Position numbers and translations under genes: made by a program
Shown: positions 22,310-30,521 of the stretch, piece after piece
Layout of the letters: each line of letters begins with the position of its first letter
Position numbering within the stretch: the stretch's first letter is position 1
The notes under the pieces: generated by a model
Told to the model about the DNA's origin: nothing
The model's input: the letters and a program-made list of their open reading frames with translations, nothing else
The model's database searches: none
NCBI GenBank assembly: GCA_900539595.1
Contig: UQCQ01000014.1
Span: forward strand, 1-38,781
Length of the DNA stretch: 38,781 nt
Reading direction: 5' to 3'
Origin: an uncultured Mollicutes bacterium
GTDB lineage: Bacteria > Bacillota_I > Bacilli_A > RFN20 > CAG-826

Positions 22310-22819
22310 ATGGAAAATAGCGATGATAGATTGCAGCTTTCTCGAAGCAACGTCAAAAAGAAGGCCATCATAACCTTAGTGATCGGCTGCGTTTTAACTT
22401 GCGATGGATTGATGTCTTTATTAAGTCTTTTGCTTTTGCCTTCCCTTGAGAAATTGTACGAAAGCATGAACATTGCCTTTGACGTCGAAACATCCAAAAT
22501 CACGTTGATTGTTCGAGGGGTTATTTGCTTAACGATTGGAATCTCACTGTTAATTGTTAGTTTGCTCTCTTATCACAAGATGAAGGGGATGCCGGCGGAC
22601 CCTGTTTCGGAGAGCAATTCTTTCGACGCTTCAAGTGAAGGCACGGACGAAAAAGAAACGTTTGAACCAGAGGTGGTAAGGCCCGCTGCCGAAAGTAACG
22701 CCGAAAGGGATTATTCCTCCCGCCTAAAAGAACTCGACCAACTTCATCAAGATGGGCTGGTCAGCGACGCCGAATATTTGAGAAAGCGTGCCGAAATCCT
22801 TCGCGACGCAGGATACTGA
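22310..22819 (+). CDS. SHOCT-domain membrane protein
   Basis: A 169-residue protein with two predicted membrane helices (about 18-43 and 66-90), a polar acidic linker and a C-terminal SHOCT-type helix pair (RLKELDQLHQDGLVSDAEYLRKRAEIL). SHOCT segments are thought to mediate oligomerisation. No enzyme motif. It starts 17 bases after the Ogt-like gene with no clear Shine-Dalgarno, so it may be translated by coupling. It is followed by a bidirectional terminator. Confidence 0.75.
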   Translation: MENSDDRLQLSRSNVKKKAIITLVIGCVLTCDGLMSLLSLLLLPSLEKLYESMNIAFDVETSKITLIVRGVICLTIGISLLIVSLLSYHKMKGMPADPVSESNSFDASSEGTDEKETFEPEVVRPAAESNAERDYSSRLKELDQLHQDGLVSDAEYLRKRAEILRDAGY

Positions 22820-22825
22820 ATAATG

Positions 22826-22855
22826 AAAATGGGCTCGAATTCGAGTCCATTTTTT
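22826..22855. terminator. Bidirectional terminator between SHOCT gene and thrS
   Basis: AAAATGG-G-CTCGA and TCGAG-T-CCATTTTTT form a near-perfect stem with A/T flanks. Confidence 0.85.
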
Positions 22856-22871
22856 GATTGGAACGTTTCGA

Positions 22872-24767
22872 TTAGAAGCGGAGTTTTTGGTCAATCGCGT
22901 TATGAAGGAGTTTCTTGAATTCTTCCAAGCTGACGGTGATTTGATCCTTTTGGCCATAGATACGGTAAGTGACGGAACCGGATTCGGCTTCGTTATTACC
23001 CAAAACAACGGTGTAGGGGACCTTTTCCACTTGGGCCGCGCGGAGACGATAGCCAAGCTTTTCCGTGGCTTCATCGATTTCAACGCGGAATCCCTCGTTG
23101 CGGAGATCTTCATAAACTTTTTTCGCGTATTCGCCGTGGGCGGCATCGTTAACCGGCAATAAGCGGACTTGGACCGGAGCGAGCCAGGTTGGGAAAGCGC
23201 CGCCATAATTTTCAATCAAGATGCCGATGAAACGTTCCATCGATCCGAAGACGACGCGGTGAAGCATGACTGGTTCAACGTGCTCCCCGTTTTCGTCAAT
23301 GTAGAAGCAGCCGAAGCGGTGCGGCAAGTTGACGTCGAGCTGAATCGTGCCGCATTGCCAGGTACGTCCCATGGAGTCGCGGAGTTTGAAGTCGAGCTTC
23401 GGTCCGTAGAAAGCGCCATCGCCCGGGTTGATTTGATATTCATGGCCCGAATCTTTGCAGGCTTGCGCCAAAATCTTTTCGGATTCATCCCAGAAGGAGA
23501 CCTCGCCGATAAAATCATCGGGGCGGGTAGAAAGAACGATGCGATAGCTAAGGCCGAAAACGTTATAGACTTCATCGAAGATACGCATGATGTTCTTCAC
23601 TTCGCTTTCGATTTGGTCGCGGCGGAGCAAGATGTGAGCATCGTCTTGGGTAAACGCGCGGACGCGGAACAATCCATTTAAGGCGCCGCTGGCTTCGTGA
23701 CGATGGACATGGCCCATTTCCGAAAGGCGAAGCGGAAGTTCGCGATAAGAATGGATGTCGTTTTTATAAACAAGCATCGCACCCGGGCAGTTCATCGGTT
23801 TGATCGCGTAGTCGGTTTCATCGACTTTGGTCGTGTACATGTTGTCTTTGTAGTGGTCCCAGTGACCGGAAGTTTCCCACAGAGAACGCGACATCATGGT
23901 CGGCGTCGTGATTTCCTTATAATTTTCACGCGCGTGGAGCTTTCTCCAATAGGAGGTCAATTCGTTCATCACGATTTGGCCTTTTGGCAAGAAGAAGGGC
24001 ATGCCAGGAGCGTAATCGCTGAGCATGAATAAGCCTAATTCTTTGCCAAGTTTGCGGTGATCGTTTTGCTTACGGAGCTCAAGGATGTGAAGATGCTCTT
24101 CCAAGGCTTCTTTGGTCGGATAACAAGTGGCATAAATGCGGGTAAGCATCTTGTTTTTGGAATCCCCTCTCCAATAGGCACCGGCAACGCTGAGAAGTTT
24201 GAAGTGCTTGAGATAAGAGGTATTAGGAACGTGAGGCCCGCGGCAGAGGTCGACGAAATCCCCTTGTTCGTAAAGAGAAATCGTTCCTTCGAGTTCCTTG
24301 ATGTGTTCAACCTTGTAGTGATTGGCTTTAAAGATTTCGCAGGCTTCCTCTTGGGAAACTTCTTTTCTCTTGTAAGGAATGGCTTCCTTGGAGAGTTTTT
24401 TCATCTCCGCTTCAATGGCGGGGAAGTCTTTTTCGGTGATCGTGCGGTCGCCGAAGTCGACGTCATAGTAGAACCCTTCTTCGATGGCGGGTCCAAAACC
24501 AAAGAGGCAGCCGGGATATAGATGCATCAAGGCCTGGGCCATCAAGTGGCTGCAGGAGTGGTTAAGCATCTCGAATCCATCGGGATCTTCTGGCATAACG
24601 AAGCTGATTTCTCCTCCGTTAACGACATGATTCATGTCGAAAAGCTTGCCGTCTTGACGGAAGGCTAAAGCCTTGTTTTTCTTTTCTGGATCGACCAATT
24701 TCGCGGCTTCAAAGCCATTGATTGATTCCTGAACATCGAATTCTTTTCCGGAATAAACGATTTTCAT
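22872..24767 (-). CDS. thrS: Threonyl-tRNA synthetase
   Basis: Class II synthetase with editing, 631 residues. Domains in order: TGS (1-60), editing domain with HSCSHLMAQAL and the later RGPH, catalytic core with motif 2 HRHEASGAL and motif 3-type VVFGSMERFIGILIE, and an anticodon-binding domain (last ~100 residues). The start at 24767 follows AAAGGAG by 6 bases; a longer reading frame runs into the T-box and is rejected. Expression is controlled by the upstream T-box in response to uncharged tRNA-Thr. A tRNA-Thr(GGT) gene is in the same window at 31880. Confidence 0.97.
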   Translation of the reverse strand: MKIVYSGKEFDVQESINGFEAAKLVDPEKKNKALAFRQDGKLFDMNHVVNGGEISFVMPEDPDGFEMLNHSCSHLMAQALMHLYPGCLFGFGPAIEEGFYYDVDFGDRTITEKDFPAIEAEMKKLSKEAIPYKRKEVSQEEACEIFKANHYKVEHIKELEGTISLYEQGDFVDLCRGPHVPNTSYLKHFKLLSVAGAYWRGDSKNKMLTRIYATCYPTKEALEEHLHILELRKQNDHRKLGKELGLFMLSDYAPGMPFFLPKGQIVMNELTSYWRKLHARENYKEITTPTMMSRSLWETSGHWDHYKDNMYTTKVDETDYAIKPMNCPGAMLVYKNDIHSYRELPLRLSEMGHVHRHEASGALNGLFRVRAFTQDDAHILLRRDQIESEVKNIMRIFDEVYNVFGLSYRIVLSTRPDDFIGEVSFWDESEKILAQACKDSGHEYQINPGDGAFYGPKLDFKLRDSMGRTWQCGTIQLDVNLPHRFGCFYIDENGEHVEPVMLHRVVFGSMERFIGILIENYGGAFPTWLAPVQVRLLPVNDAAHGEYAKKVYEDLRNEGFRVEIDEATEKLGYRLRAAQVEKVPYTVVLGNNEAESGSVTYRIYGQKDQITVSLEEFKKLLHNAIDQKLRF

Positions 24768-24784
24768 TTTGATCTCCTTTTCAT

Positions 24785-24818
24785 AAAAAAGTCCCTGCAA
24801 AAAATATTTTGCAAGGAC
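24785..24818 (-). terminator. T-box terminator of thrS
   Basis: On the minus strand GTCCTTGCAAAA, TATT, TTTTGCAGGGAC, then T6. Confidence 0.9.
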
Positions 24819-24984
24819 GCTAGGGACAACGCGGTACCACCTTACTTCCGGAAATCTCAAACAAGACTTCCGACTCTTGGCATCCGTTAACGCGGGATGG
24901 TGACGCTAAACTCATCGCTTAGTGGCTCCGGAGTGGTGCCAATCTGTCCTTGTATCCAAGGAAGGCTTGTCTCCTTCAAGGCCA
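24785..24984 (-). promoter_or_regulatory. T-box riboswitch of thrS
   Basis: The minus strand carries the T-box signature AAGGTGGTACCGCG (24843-24830). It is followed by antiterminator sequence and a terminator. It senses uncharged tRNA via specifier and acceptor-end pairing. The stem I region is about 100 bases; an ACC triplet in GGCACCACTCC (near 24935) is a possible threonine specifier, but I could not confirm its loop position. Confidence 0.93.
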
Positions 24985-24989
24985 GCAAT

Positions 24990-25017
24990 AGTATAGTCCC
25001 CTTTTGTCCCTTTTCAA
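24990..25017 (-). promoter_or_regulatory. Promoter of T-box/thrS transcript
   Basis: On the minus strand TTGAAA (25017-25012), 16-bp spacer, TATACT (24995-24990), just before stem I of the T-box. Confidence 0.75.
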
Positions 25018-25037
25018 GCGTGCTTGCTCGAACAAAA

Positions 25038-25289
25038 TTATGATTCACTTATTATTGCGTTTAAAAGGGTGCCTACGGCTTCGGACTCCGTTTGATGCCC
25101 CTCGTCTTGGTAATAAAGTCCACCTTCGAAGGCTTCTTTTTCCTCCGGACTCATTTGCTGCTCGGCAGAAATGATGGTTCGTTGGATTTGCTCCCAACTA
25201 TCGCGATCCCCGTTGGCTAAAAGGGGAAGTGCGGTTTGGCGAACCTTTTGACCGCGCACTCTAAAATTTTCGGCGTTGATACCTTTCAT
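25038..25289 (-). CDS. Hypothetical 83-residue protein
   Basis: A small acidic cytosolic protein with no recognised family. Helices are likely in the middle (SWEQIQRTIISAEQQMSPEEKEAFEGGLYY), followed by a Glu/Ser-rich segment and a short hydrophobic C-terminal helix (VGTLLNAIIS). No membrane segment, signal or cysteine is present. GGGAGG lies 9 bases before the ATG and is part of an alternative hairpin (see 25299-25334). It lies between the lipoprotein gene and the thrS T-box on the same strand. Function unknown. Confidence 0.6.
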   Translation of the reverse strand: MKGINAENFRVRGQKVRQTALPLLANGDRDSWEQIQRTIISAEQQMSPEEKEAFEGGLYYQDEGHQTESEAVGTLLNAIISES

Positions 25290-25298
25290 TGACTATGT

Positions 25299-25334
25299 CC
25301 TCCCAATGATGGAGGGAACCATTTCTGTCCCTCC
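25299..25334 (-). promoter_or_regulatory. Possible Shine-Dalgarno switch before 83-residue gene
   Basis: On the minus strand three segments follow each other: GGAGGGA (25334-25328), TCCCTCC (25317-25311) and the Shine-Dalgarno GGGAGG (25304-25299). Segment 2 can pair with segment 1 (7 bp) or with the Shine-Dalgarno (CCTCC/GGAGG, 5 bp), but not both. A TATATT -10 candidate lies just upstream of segment 1. Confidence 0.5.
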
Positions 25335-25467
25335 CCCTAATATAGAGTATTTTTTTAGGATTTTTTGCGAAAAAAGTTTTTAAGTTTCCAAAAAGGATAT
25401 AGTCAATCGAAAAAGAAGTTTTCGTTAGTAATTTAGTTTCTTTAAAAAGTAATTGAATAGTAAGCAG

Positions 25468-26685
25468 TTAAGCGTTTTCTTTCTTCTTTGGGGTGAGGTC
25501 AACGTAGGTGGAAGTATCCGTGGGGGCTAAAACCGTGACATCTTGTCCATAGACAAATCCCGCGTCGTTTTGGAAGGCAAAATTCGTCGTGTAGTGATCT
25601 TCTAAAATCGTCCCTTCGAAGTCGACGCCGCAGAAATAAATTTTGGCCTCGCTATATGTGAAATAGAGATTGGAACGGGTTAAATCCACTTTTTCTGGCG
25701 TGGGGAGCTTATTCAATATTTTTTTCAGGTCTTCGCTTTTTTCGGCCCCCATGGCGAAAAGGTCATAAATAGAACCATAATTCAAGGTGTAATGGACGCT
25801 ATAATCCCCATTATTCATCTTGTAATAGGTCTGCTTATCCGAAATCGTTTTTAGAAGGGTGGTTACCATGGTCGCGGAATATTTGAATTCAAAAGGGGAG
25901 GAGGATTCGGAGGAAGAAGGACCTATGGTTTCTTGAATTAAATCCTTCATATAAGCGACGGTTTCGGTGACGTTAAAGCAAACTTTTGGGTTGCCTAATA
26001 ACGATTCACCGGGTTTAATCGATTGGCTGCCATCCAAATAGAAGATGTCGTTTTGCAGATAAGCAAAAGCGCCAAAGCCCTTGGTTCCTTTATCGGATTT
26101 GGAGGTTCCATCGACGCTTCCGTTATAAACGTAATCCATTTCTCCGCCCATGGCCCCATATCCATTCATTTTTTTGGAGTCGTGGCTTTTCATTCCCTTA
26201 AGTCCAAAAAGAACTTCTACGTCAGAGAGGACGTATAAGGCGTCTCCAGAAAAGACATGAGTTTCTTCGCTAGATCCGCTATTAGTCGGGATATTTAAGG
26301 CGTAATTGTCCCCCGTCATTTGGATATATCCGCGCCCGTTTTGGCTTAAAGATCCAATTTCGTCAAGAGCAGGAATCGCGTCTAAAGCGTCTTCAAAGGC
26401 TTTTTTTGCCGGACGTTTATAGATTTCTTTGGTGATTTCCGTTCCGTCAATGGAAGAAGAACTGTGTTCCCAGGTAAAGGAAGTGGAAGTCGATTCGCTA
26501 GAAGGCGTAGACGAAGAGGTGCTGCCAGAAGGGGCGGAAGAACTCGCGGAATCACTAGAAACGGCAGAAGTCGTTGAGGATTCTGCGGGCGGGTACGTTG
26601 AGCTCGAGGAAGGTTCCGTGCCTTCTCTACACGCGGCTAAAAGAAGCGCGGAAGAGAGAAGAAATACGATGCGATTTGTTTTCAT
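25468..26685 (-). CDS. Lipoprotein with serine-rich linker, unknown function
   Basis: A 405-residue predicted lipoprotein. A signal peptide with lipobox LAAC (lipidated C19) is followed by a serine/threonine/proline-rich linker to about residue 75, then a secreted domain of about 330 residues with tyrosine- and glycine-rich beta-type sequence. No enzymatic motif recognised. GGAGG lies 6 bases before the ATG at 26685; an in-frame ATG four codons upstream would overlap the Shine-Dalgarno. TATAAT on the minus strand (26717-26712) is a likely -10. A structural or ligand-binding surface role is possible, without direct evidence. Confidence 0.75.
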   Translation of the reverse strand: MKTNRIVFLLSSALLLAACREGTEPSSSSTYPPAESSTTSAVSSDSASSSAPSGSTSSSTPSSESTSTSFTWEHSSSSIDGTEITKEIYKRPAKKAFEDALDAIPALDEIGSLSQNGRGYIQMTGDNYALNIPTNSGSSEETHVFSGDALYVLSDVEVLFGLKGMKSHDSKKMNGYGAMGGEMDYVYNGSVDGTSKSDKGTKGFGAFAYLQNDIFYLDGSQSIKPGESLLGNPKVCFNVTETVAYMKDLIQETIGPSSSESSSPFEFKYSATMVTTLLKTISDKQTYYKMNNGDYSVHYTLNYGSIYDLFAMGAEKSEDLKKILNKLPTPEKVDLTRSNLYFTYSEAKIYFCGVDFEGTILEDHYTTNFAFQNDAGFVYGQDVTVLAPTDTSTYVDLTPKKKENA

Positions 26686-26711
26686 AAAAACCTCCACTTT
26701 TTTGCGACTTC

Positions 26712-26717
26712 ATTATA
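26712..26717 (-). promoter_or_regulatory. -10 element of lipoprotein gene
   Basis: TATAAT on the minus strand, 26 bases before the ATG; the -35 is weak. Confidence 0.5.
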
Positions 26718-26794
26718 AAAGAGGATGAGACTCGCGCAAGGGAATGCTGTTAAAATTGCTGAAATAGGGCAAGAAAAAATAAACGGATTTTAAA

Positions 26795-26844
26795 GAGTTG
26801 TTCGCTTTAAAAATCGAAAGAAGAATTTAGGAGAAAAACAACTC
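26795..26844 (+). other. Hairpin upstream of DUF389 gene
   Basis: GAGTTGTT (26795-26802) pairs with AACAACTC (26837-26844); an inner CTTT/AAAG adds a short stem. It lies about 70 bases before the DUF389 ATG and has no T-run. Possible leader structure or operator. The rest of 26718-26902 shows nothing I can name. Confidence 0.35.
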
Positions 26845-26915
26845 AAAAACGAAAATTTTTTTGATGACATTCCATTCCTCATGTCTTAAATTTCTTACTC
26901 GTGGGAGGGGATAAA

Positions 26916-27785
26916 ATGAAAGTAGAAGAATATAGCGACGAGGCGTTAAATGAAAACGCCGCCGATGATGTCATTATCGATATGGCAAGCGACTACGATG
27001 AAGCCCAGTTCCCTCGGAAAAGATTCGTCGATAAACTCAAAGCCTTTTTCAATTTGCATGATGATTCCGCCTCCCACGAAGTGATTCGTGCTCGCATTCG
27101 AAGCGGAGGCAAGGTCACGGGAACCAATGCCGTTATTTTAATTTGCGCGATTGCCATTGCTTCTACTGGTCTCATCACTTCCTCCATCCCCGTTGTTATC
27201 GGGGCGATGCTAATTTCTCCCCTCATGGGAACGATTATGGCGGTAGCCTTTGGCGTAGCAAGCAACGACAAGAAATTCACTTTCTCCTCTTTGCGTGGAT
27301 TTGCCTTTCAGGTGTGCCTAAGCTTACTAATTTCCACTCTTTATTTTTTGATCCTTCCCACCAAGGAGCCGACTCCGGAATTGTTAGCCCGTACCGCCCC
27401 TTCCTGGCACGATATGGTGATTGCTTGTTTCGGTGGCATCGCAGGAATTGTGGCGACAACGCGCGAAGATAAAGTCTCCAATGTATTGCCAGGAGTTGCC
27501 ATCGCCACCGCTTTAATGCCTCCTATTTGCACGATGGGGTTTTCTCTAGCGAACGGAGAGTGGCGAATGTTAGCGGGTGCTGCTTATTTATTCCTCATTA
27601 ATTTCTATTTGATTTTCTTTACTTCCGTCGTCGTTTTGACGATTCTTTCGGTTCCGCGCGTCCGCAAGCTCAGCGAAGCGCAGTGGGATAATTTGCATCT
27701 TAAGATGATCCGCAATGCGATTTTATCCTCCATTCCCCTCTTTATTTTGATTATCTTGATATCCCTAGACATCCAACCTTATTAA
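26916..27785 (+). CDS. DUF389 family membrane protein
   Basis: A 289-residue integral membrane protein of the DUF389 (TIGR00341-type) family. After a 60-residue acidic cytosolic N-terminus it has about six membrane helices. Conserved family stretches are VVIGAMLISPLMGTIMA, GGIAGIVATTREDKVSNVLPGVAIATALMPP and GAAYLFLINFYLI. Its function is not established. The ATG at 26916 is 5 bases after GGGAGGGG; a GTG at 26901 lies upstream of that Shine-Dalgarno and is rejected. It is followed by leuS, which has its own promoter. Confidence 0.88.
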   Translation: MKVEEYSDEALNENAADDVIIDMASDYDEAQFPRKRFVDKLKAFFNLHDDSASHEVIRARIRSGGKVTGTNAVILICAIAIASTGLITSSIPVVIGAMLISPLMGTIMAVAFGVASNDKKFTFSSLRGFAFQVCLSLLISTLYFLILPTKEPTPELLARTAPSWHDMVIACFGGIAGIVATTREDKVSNVLPGVAIATALMPPICTMGFSLANGEWRMLAGAAYLFLINFYLIFFTSVVVLTILSVPRVRKLSEAQWDNLHLKMIRNAILSSIPLFILIILISLDIQPY

Positions 27786-27837
27786 TATTTTCTTTCTCTC
27801 CCCCGTAGGGGGGGCTAGGCAAAGTTCAAAAAGGGTC

Positions 27838-27843
27838 TATAAT
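27838..27843 (+). promoter_or_regulatory. -10 element of leuS (near-leaderless)
   Basis: TATAAT with TAGGCA (27816-27821) 16 bases upstream. The predicted start near 27850 is 2 bases before the ATG at 27852; no Shine-Dalgarno is present. Confidence 0.6.
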
Positions 27844-27851
27844 TGCCGAGT

Positions 27852-30263
27852 ATGAGTTACGACCACAAAGCAATCGAAGAAAAATGGCGTCAGGTTTGGG
27901 ACGCTAAAAATGCGTTCTACTGCGACACACACGATTTTTCCAAACCAAAATATTACGTTCTCGACATGTTCCCTTATCCTTCGGGACAAGGACTTCATGT
28001 GGGCCATCCAGAAGGTTATACTGCAACCGATATCGTTGCCCGTATGAAGAGAATGCAGGGCTTTAATGTTCTTCACCCGATGGGTTGGGATGCTTTCGGC
28101 TTGCCGGCAGAGCAATTTGCCATCAAGAACAACCAGCATCCTGATGTGTTCACCAAAAAGAACATCGCGAACTTCAAACGTCAAATCAATTCCCTTGGCT
28201 TCTCTTATGATTGGAGCAAGGAAATCTCCACCACCGATCCTTCTTATTACAAATGGACGCAGTGGATTTTCGTCCAAATGTTTAAGCATGATTTGGCTTA
28301 TGTTGCCGATATCCCCGTCAATTATTGCCCTGAACTTGGCACGGTTTTAGCCAACGAAGAAGTCATTGACGGCAAGAGCGAACGTGGGGGATATCCTGTT
28401 ATTCGAATGCCGATGAGGCAATGGATCCTTCGCATCACGGCCTATGCCGATAAGTTAGAAAAAGACTTGGAAGACTTGGATTGGCCGAAATCGACGCTGG
28501 AAATGCAAAGGAATTGGATTGGCAGAAGTTCTGGCGTTTCGATCCGCTTCCCCATTAAAGGAAAGGAAAACGAATTCTTTGATGTCTTCACTACGCGTGT
28601 GGATACCCTATTTGGCTGCACCTATTGCTGCTTGGCCCCCGAACATCCACTCGTTCAAAAACTCGTTACCCCCGAACAAAAAGAAGCCGTGGAAGCCTAT
28701 GTGAAGGCCAGCGCTTCCAAATCCGATTTGGCCCGCACGGGTACCAATCAAGAAAAAACCGGCGTCTATTTGGGTGTAGAAGCCATTAATCCGATTAACG
28801 GAAAGGCCATCCCCGTCTATATTGCCGATTATGTTTTGGGTTCTTATGGATCTGGCGCGGTCATGGCGGTTCCTGCTCACGATACCCGTGACTACGCTTT
28901 TGCCAAAAAACATGACCTCCCCATTATTCAAGTTATCGAAGGGGATATTTCCGAATCGGCTTATACCGAAGATGGAAAGCATATGAATTCGTCTTTTGCT
29001 GATGGGATGAATATTGCCGATGCCAAAGCGGCGATCACCGCTAAACTGGTGGAGCTTGGCGCGGGCAAAGAAGTGGTTAATTACAAACTTCGCGATTGGA
29101 TTTTCTCCCGTCAACGTTATTGGGGTGAACCGATTCCCGTTGTCAAATTAGACGATGGAACGGAATTCCCACTTCCCGAAGATCAACTGCCGCTAGTTTT
29201 GCCGGAAATGGATCGTTATCAGCCTTCTTCCAACGGCAAACCTCCGCTAAGCAATGCTCCAAAATCTTGGTTAGATTACGTGACTCCCGATGGAAGACAC
29301 GGCGAAAGAGAAACCAACACGATGCCGCAATGGGCGGGATCCTGCTGGTACTATATCCGCTACATCGATCCCCATAATCCCGATGCGCTTTGCGATGAAA
29401 AATTGTTGAAGCACTGGCTCCCCGTGGACCTTTATATCGGAGGCGCCGAACACGCGGTTCTCCATTTGCTCTACGCTCGTTTCTGGCATAAATTCCTTTA
29501 TGATATCGGTGTTGTTGGATGCAAAGAACCGTTCCAAAAACTCTATCATCAAGGGATGATTTTGGGCGAAAATGGCGAAAAGATGTCCAAATCGCGCGGC
29601 AACGTCGTAAATCCCGATGCCGTTGTAGAAAGCCATGGTGCGGACTCGCTGCGACTGTTTGAAATGTTTGCTGGCCCGCTAAGCGAAGTGAAGCCCTGGT
29701 CCACGAATGGGCTAGATGGGGCAAGACGTTTTATCGAACGCGTCTATCGCTTGGTGGACGAAGAACCTTATTGTTCTTTGCTAAGCGATGAAAACGACGG
29801 CTCCCTGGATTACGCCTATAACGCGATGATTCAAAAAGTGACGAAAGATTTTGAGGACCTTTCCTTCAATACCGCGATTTCGGCGATGATGGTTTTTGTC
29901 AACGAATGCTATAAAGCCAAGAAATTGTATCGTCCCTATATCGAGGGTTTGGTTCAAGTCTTCAGCTGCGTTTGCCCGTTTGTTGGTGAAGAAATGTGGC
30001 AAAAACTCGGCCATGAGGAATTACTCACCTATCATCCTTGGCCCAAGGTGGATGCGACGAAACTCGTCAAAGAAACTGTGAAACTTGCGGTCTCGGTCAA
30101 CGGAAAAATGAGAGACGTCATGGAACTTCCCCGTGACATCGCTCAAGAAGAAGCGGTAGCCTTGGCCAAAGCCAATCCCAAGATTGTTCCCTGGATTGAA
30201 GGCAAGACGATTAAGAAAATCATCTTCGTCCCCGGACGTATTCTTAATATCGTCGCTTTGTGA
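27852..30263 (+). CDS. leuS: Leucyl-tRNA synthetase
   Basis: Class I synthetase with editing, 803 residues. The HIGH motif is HVGHPEGYTATD, the editing (CP1) domain occupies about 220-410 with GAVMAVPAHDTRDYAFA, and the KMSKS loop is GEKMSKSRGN near residue 575. The C-terminal anticodon and leucine-specific domains are complete and of normal length. A TTG at 27843 lies in the -10 element and is not the start. No T-box is seen. Followed by a terminator. Confidence 0.97.
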   Translation: MSYDHKAIEEKWRQVWDAKNAFYCDTHDFSKPKYYVLDMFPYPSGQGLHVGHPEGYTATDIVARMKRMQGFNVLHPMGWDAFGLPAEQFAIKNNQHPDVFTKKNIANFKRQINSLGFSYDWSKEISTTDPSYYKWTQWIFVQMFKHDLAYVADIPVNYCPELGTVLANEEVIDGKSERGGYPVIRMPMRQWILRITAYADKLEKDLEDLDWPKSTLEMQRNWIGRSSGVSIRFPIKGKENEFFDVFTTRVDTLFGCTYCCLAPEHPLVQKLVTPEQKEAVEAYVKASASKSDLARTGTNQEKTGVYLGVEAINPINGKAIPVYIADYVLGSYGSGAVMAVPAHDTRDYAFAKKHDLPIIQVIEGDISESAYTEDGKHMNSSFADGMNIADAKAAITAKLVELGAGKEVVNYKLRDWIFSRQRYWGEPIPVVKLDDGTEFPLPEDQLPLVLPEMDRYQPSSNGKPPLSNAPKSWLDYVTPDGRHGERETNTMPQWAGSCWYYIRYIDPHNPDALCDEKLLKHWLPVDLYIGGAEHAVLHLLYARFWHKFLYDIGVVGCKEPFQKLYHQGMILGENGEKMSKSRGNVVNPDAVVESHGADSLRLFEMFAGPLSEVKPWSTNGLDGARRFIERVYRLVDEEPYCSLLSDENDGSLDYAYNAMIQKVTKDFEDLSFNTAISAMMVFVNECYKAKKLYRPYIEGLVQVFSCVCPFVGEEMWQKLGHEELLTYHPWPKVDATKLVKETVKLAVSVNGKMRDVMELPRDIAQEEAVALAKANPKIVPWIEGKTIKKIIFVPGRILNIVAL

Positions 30264-30267
30264 AAAT

Positions 30268-30296
30268 AACGGACCTGGAAACGGGTCCGTTTTTTA
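30268..30296 (+). terminator. Intrinsic terminator after leuS
   Basis: AACGGACC, 8-base loop, GGTCCGTT, T-run. Confidence 0.9.
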
Positions 30297-30521
30297 TCGG
30301 TGGTTGCCTTCTTTGCTTTTGTCTTTTTATTTCTATATATAAATAGAAAGGACGATAAACAAGGATTTTGAAAAAGAGGAAACCCGCCACGAAAAAGAAG
30401 TGTTTTTGAAGGAAAACAACCAAAAAGATGCAAGTTTTTTTCAAAAGATGTGATTTTTTGTTTCATTCCAATGAAAAATGCTTACAATAACGAATATAAC
30501 AAAATCAAAGGGGATTTGTTT

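Noticed and set aside
24768..24860. N-terminal extension of thrS
   Set aside because: Reads through the T-box terminator region; the true ATG at 24767 has AAAGGAG.
27800..27812. CCCCC-GTA-GGGGG hairpin between the DUF389 gene and leuS
   Set aside because: No T-run on either strand, so not called as a terminator.
29143..29724. 193-codon minus-strand frame inside leuS
   Set aside because: Opposite the KMSKS region of leuS; no family resemblance.
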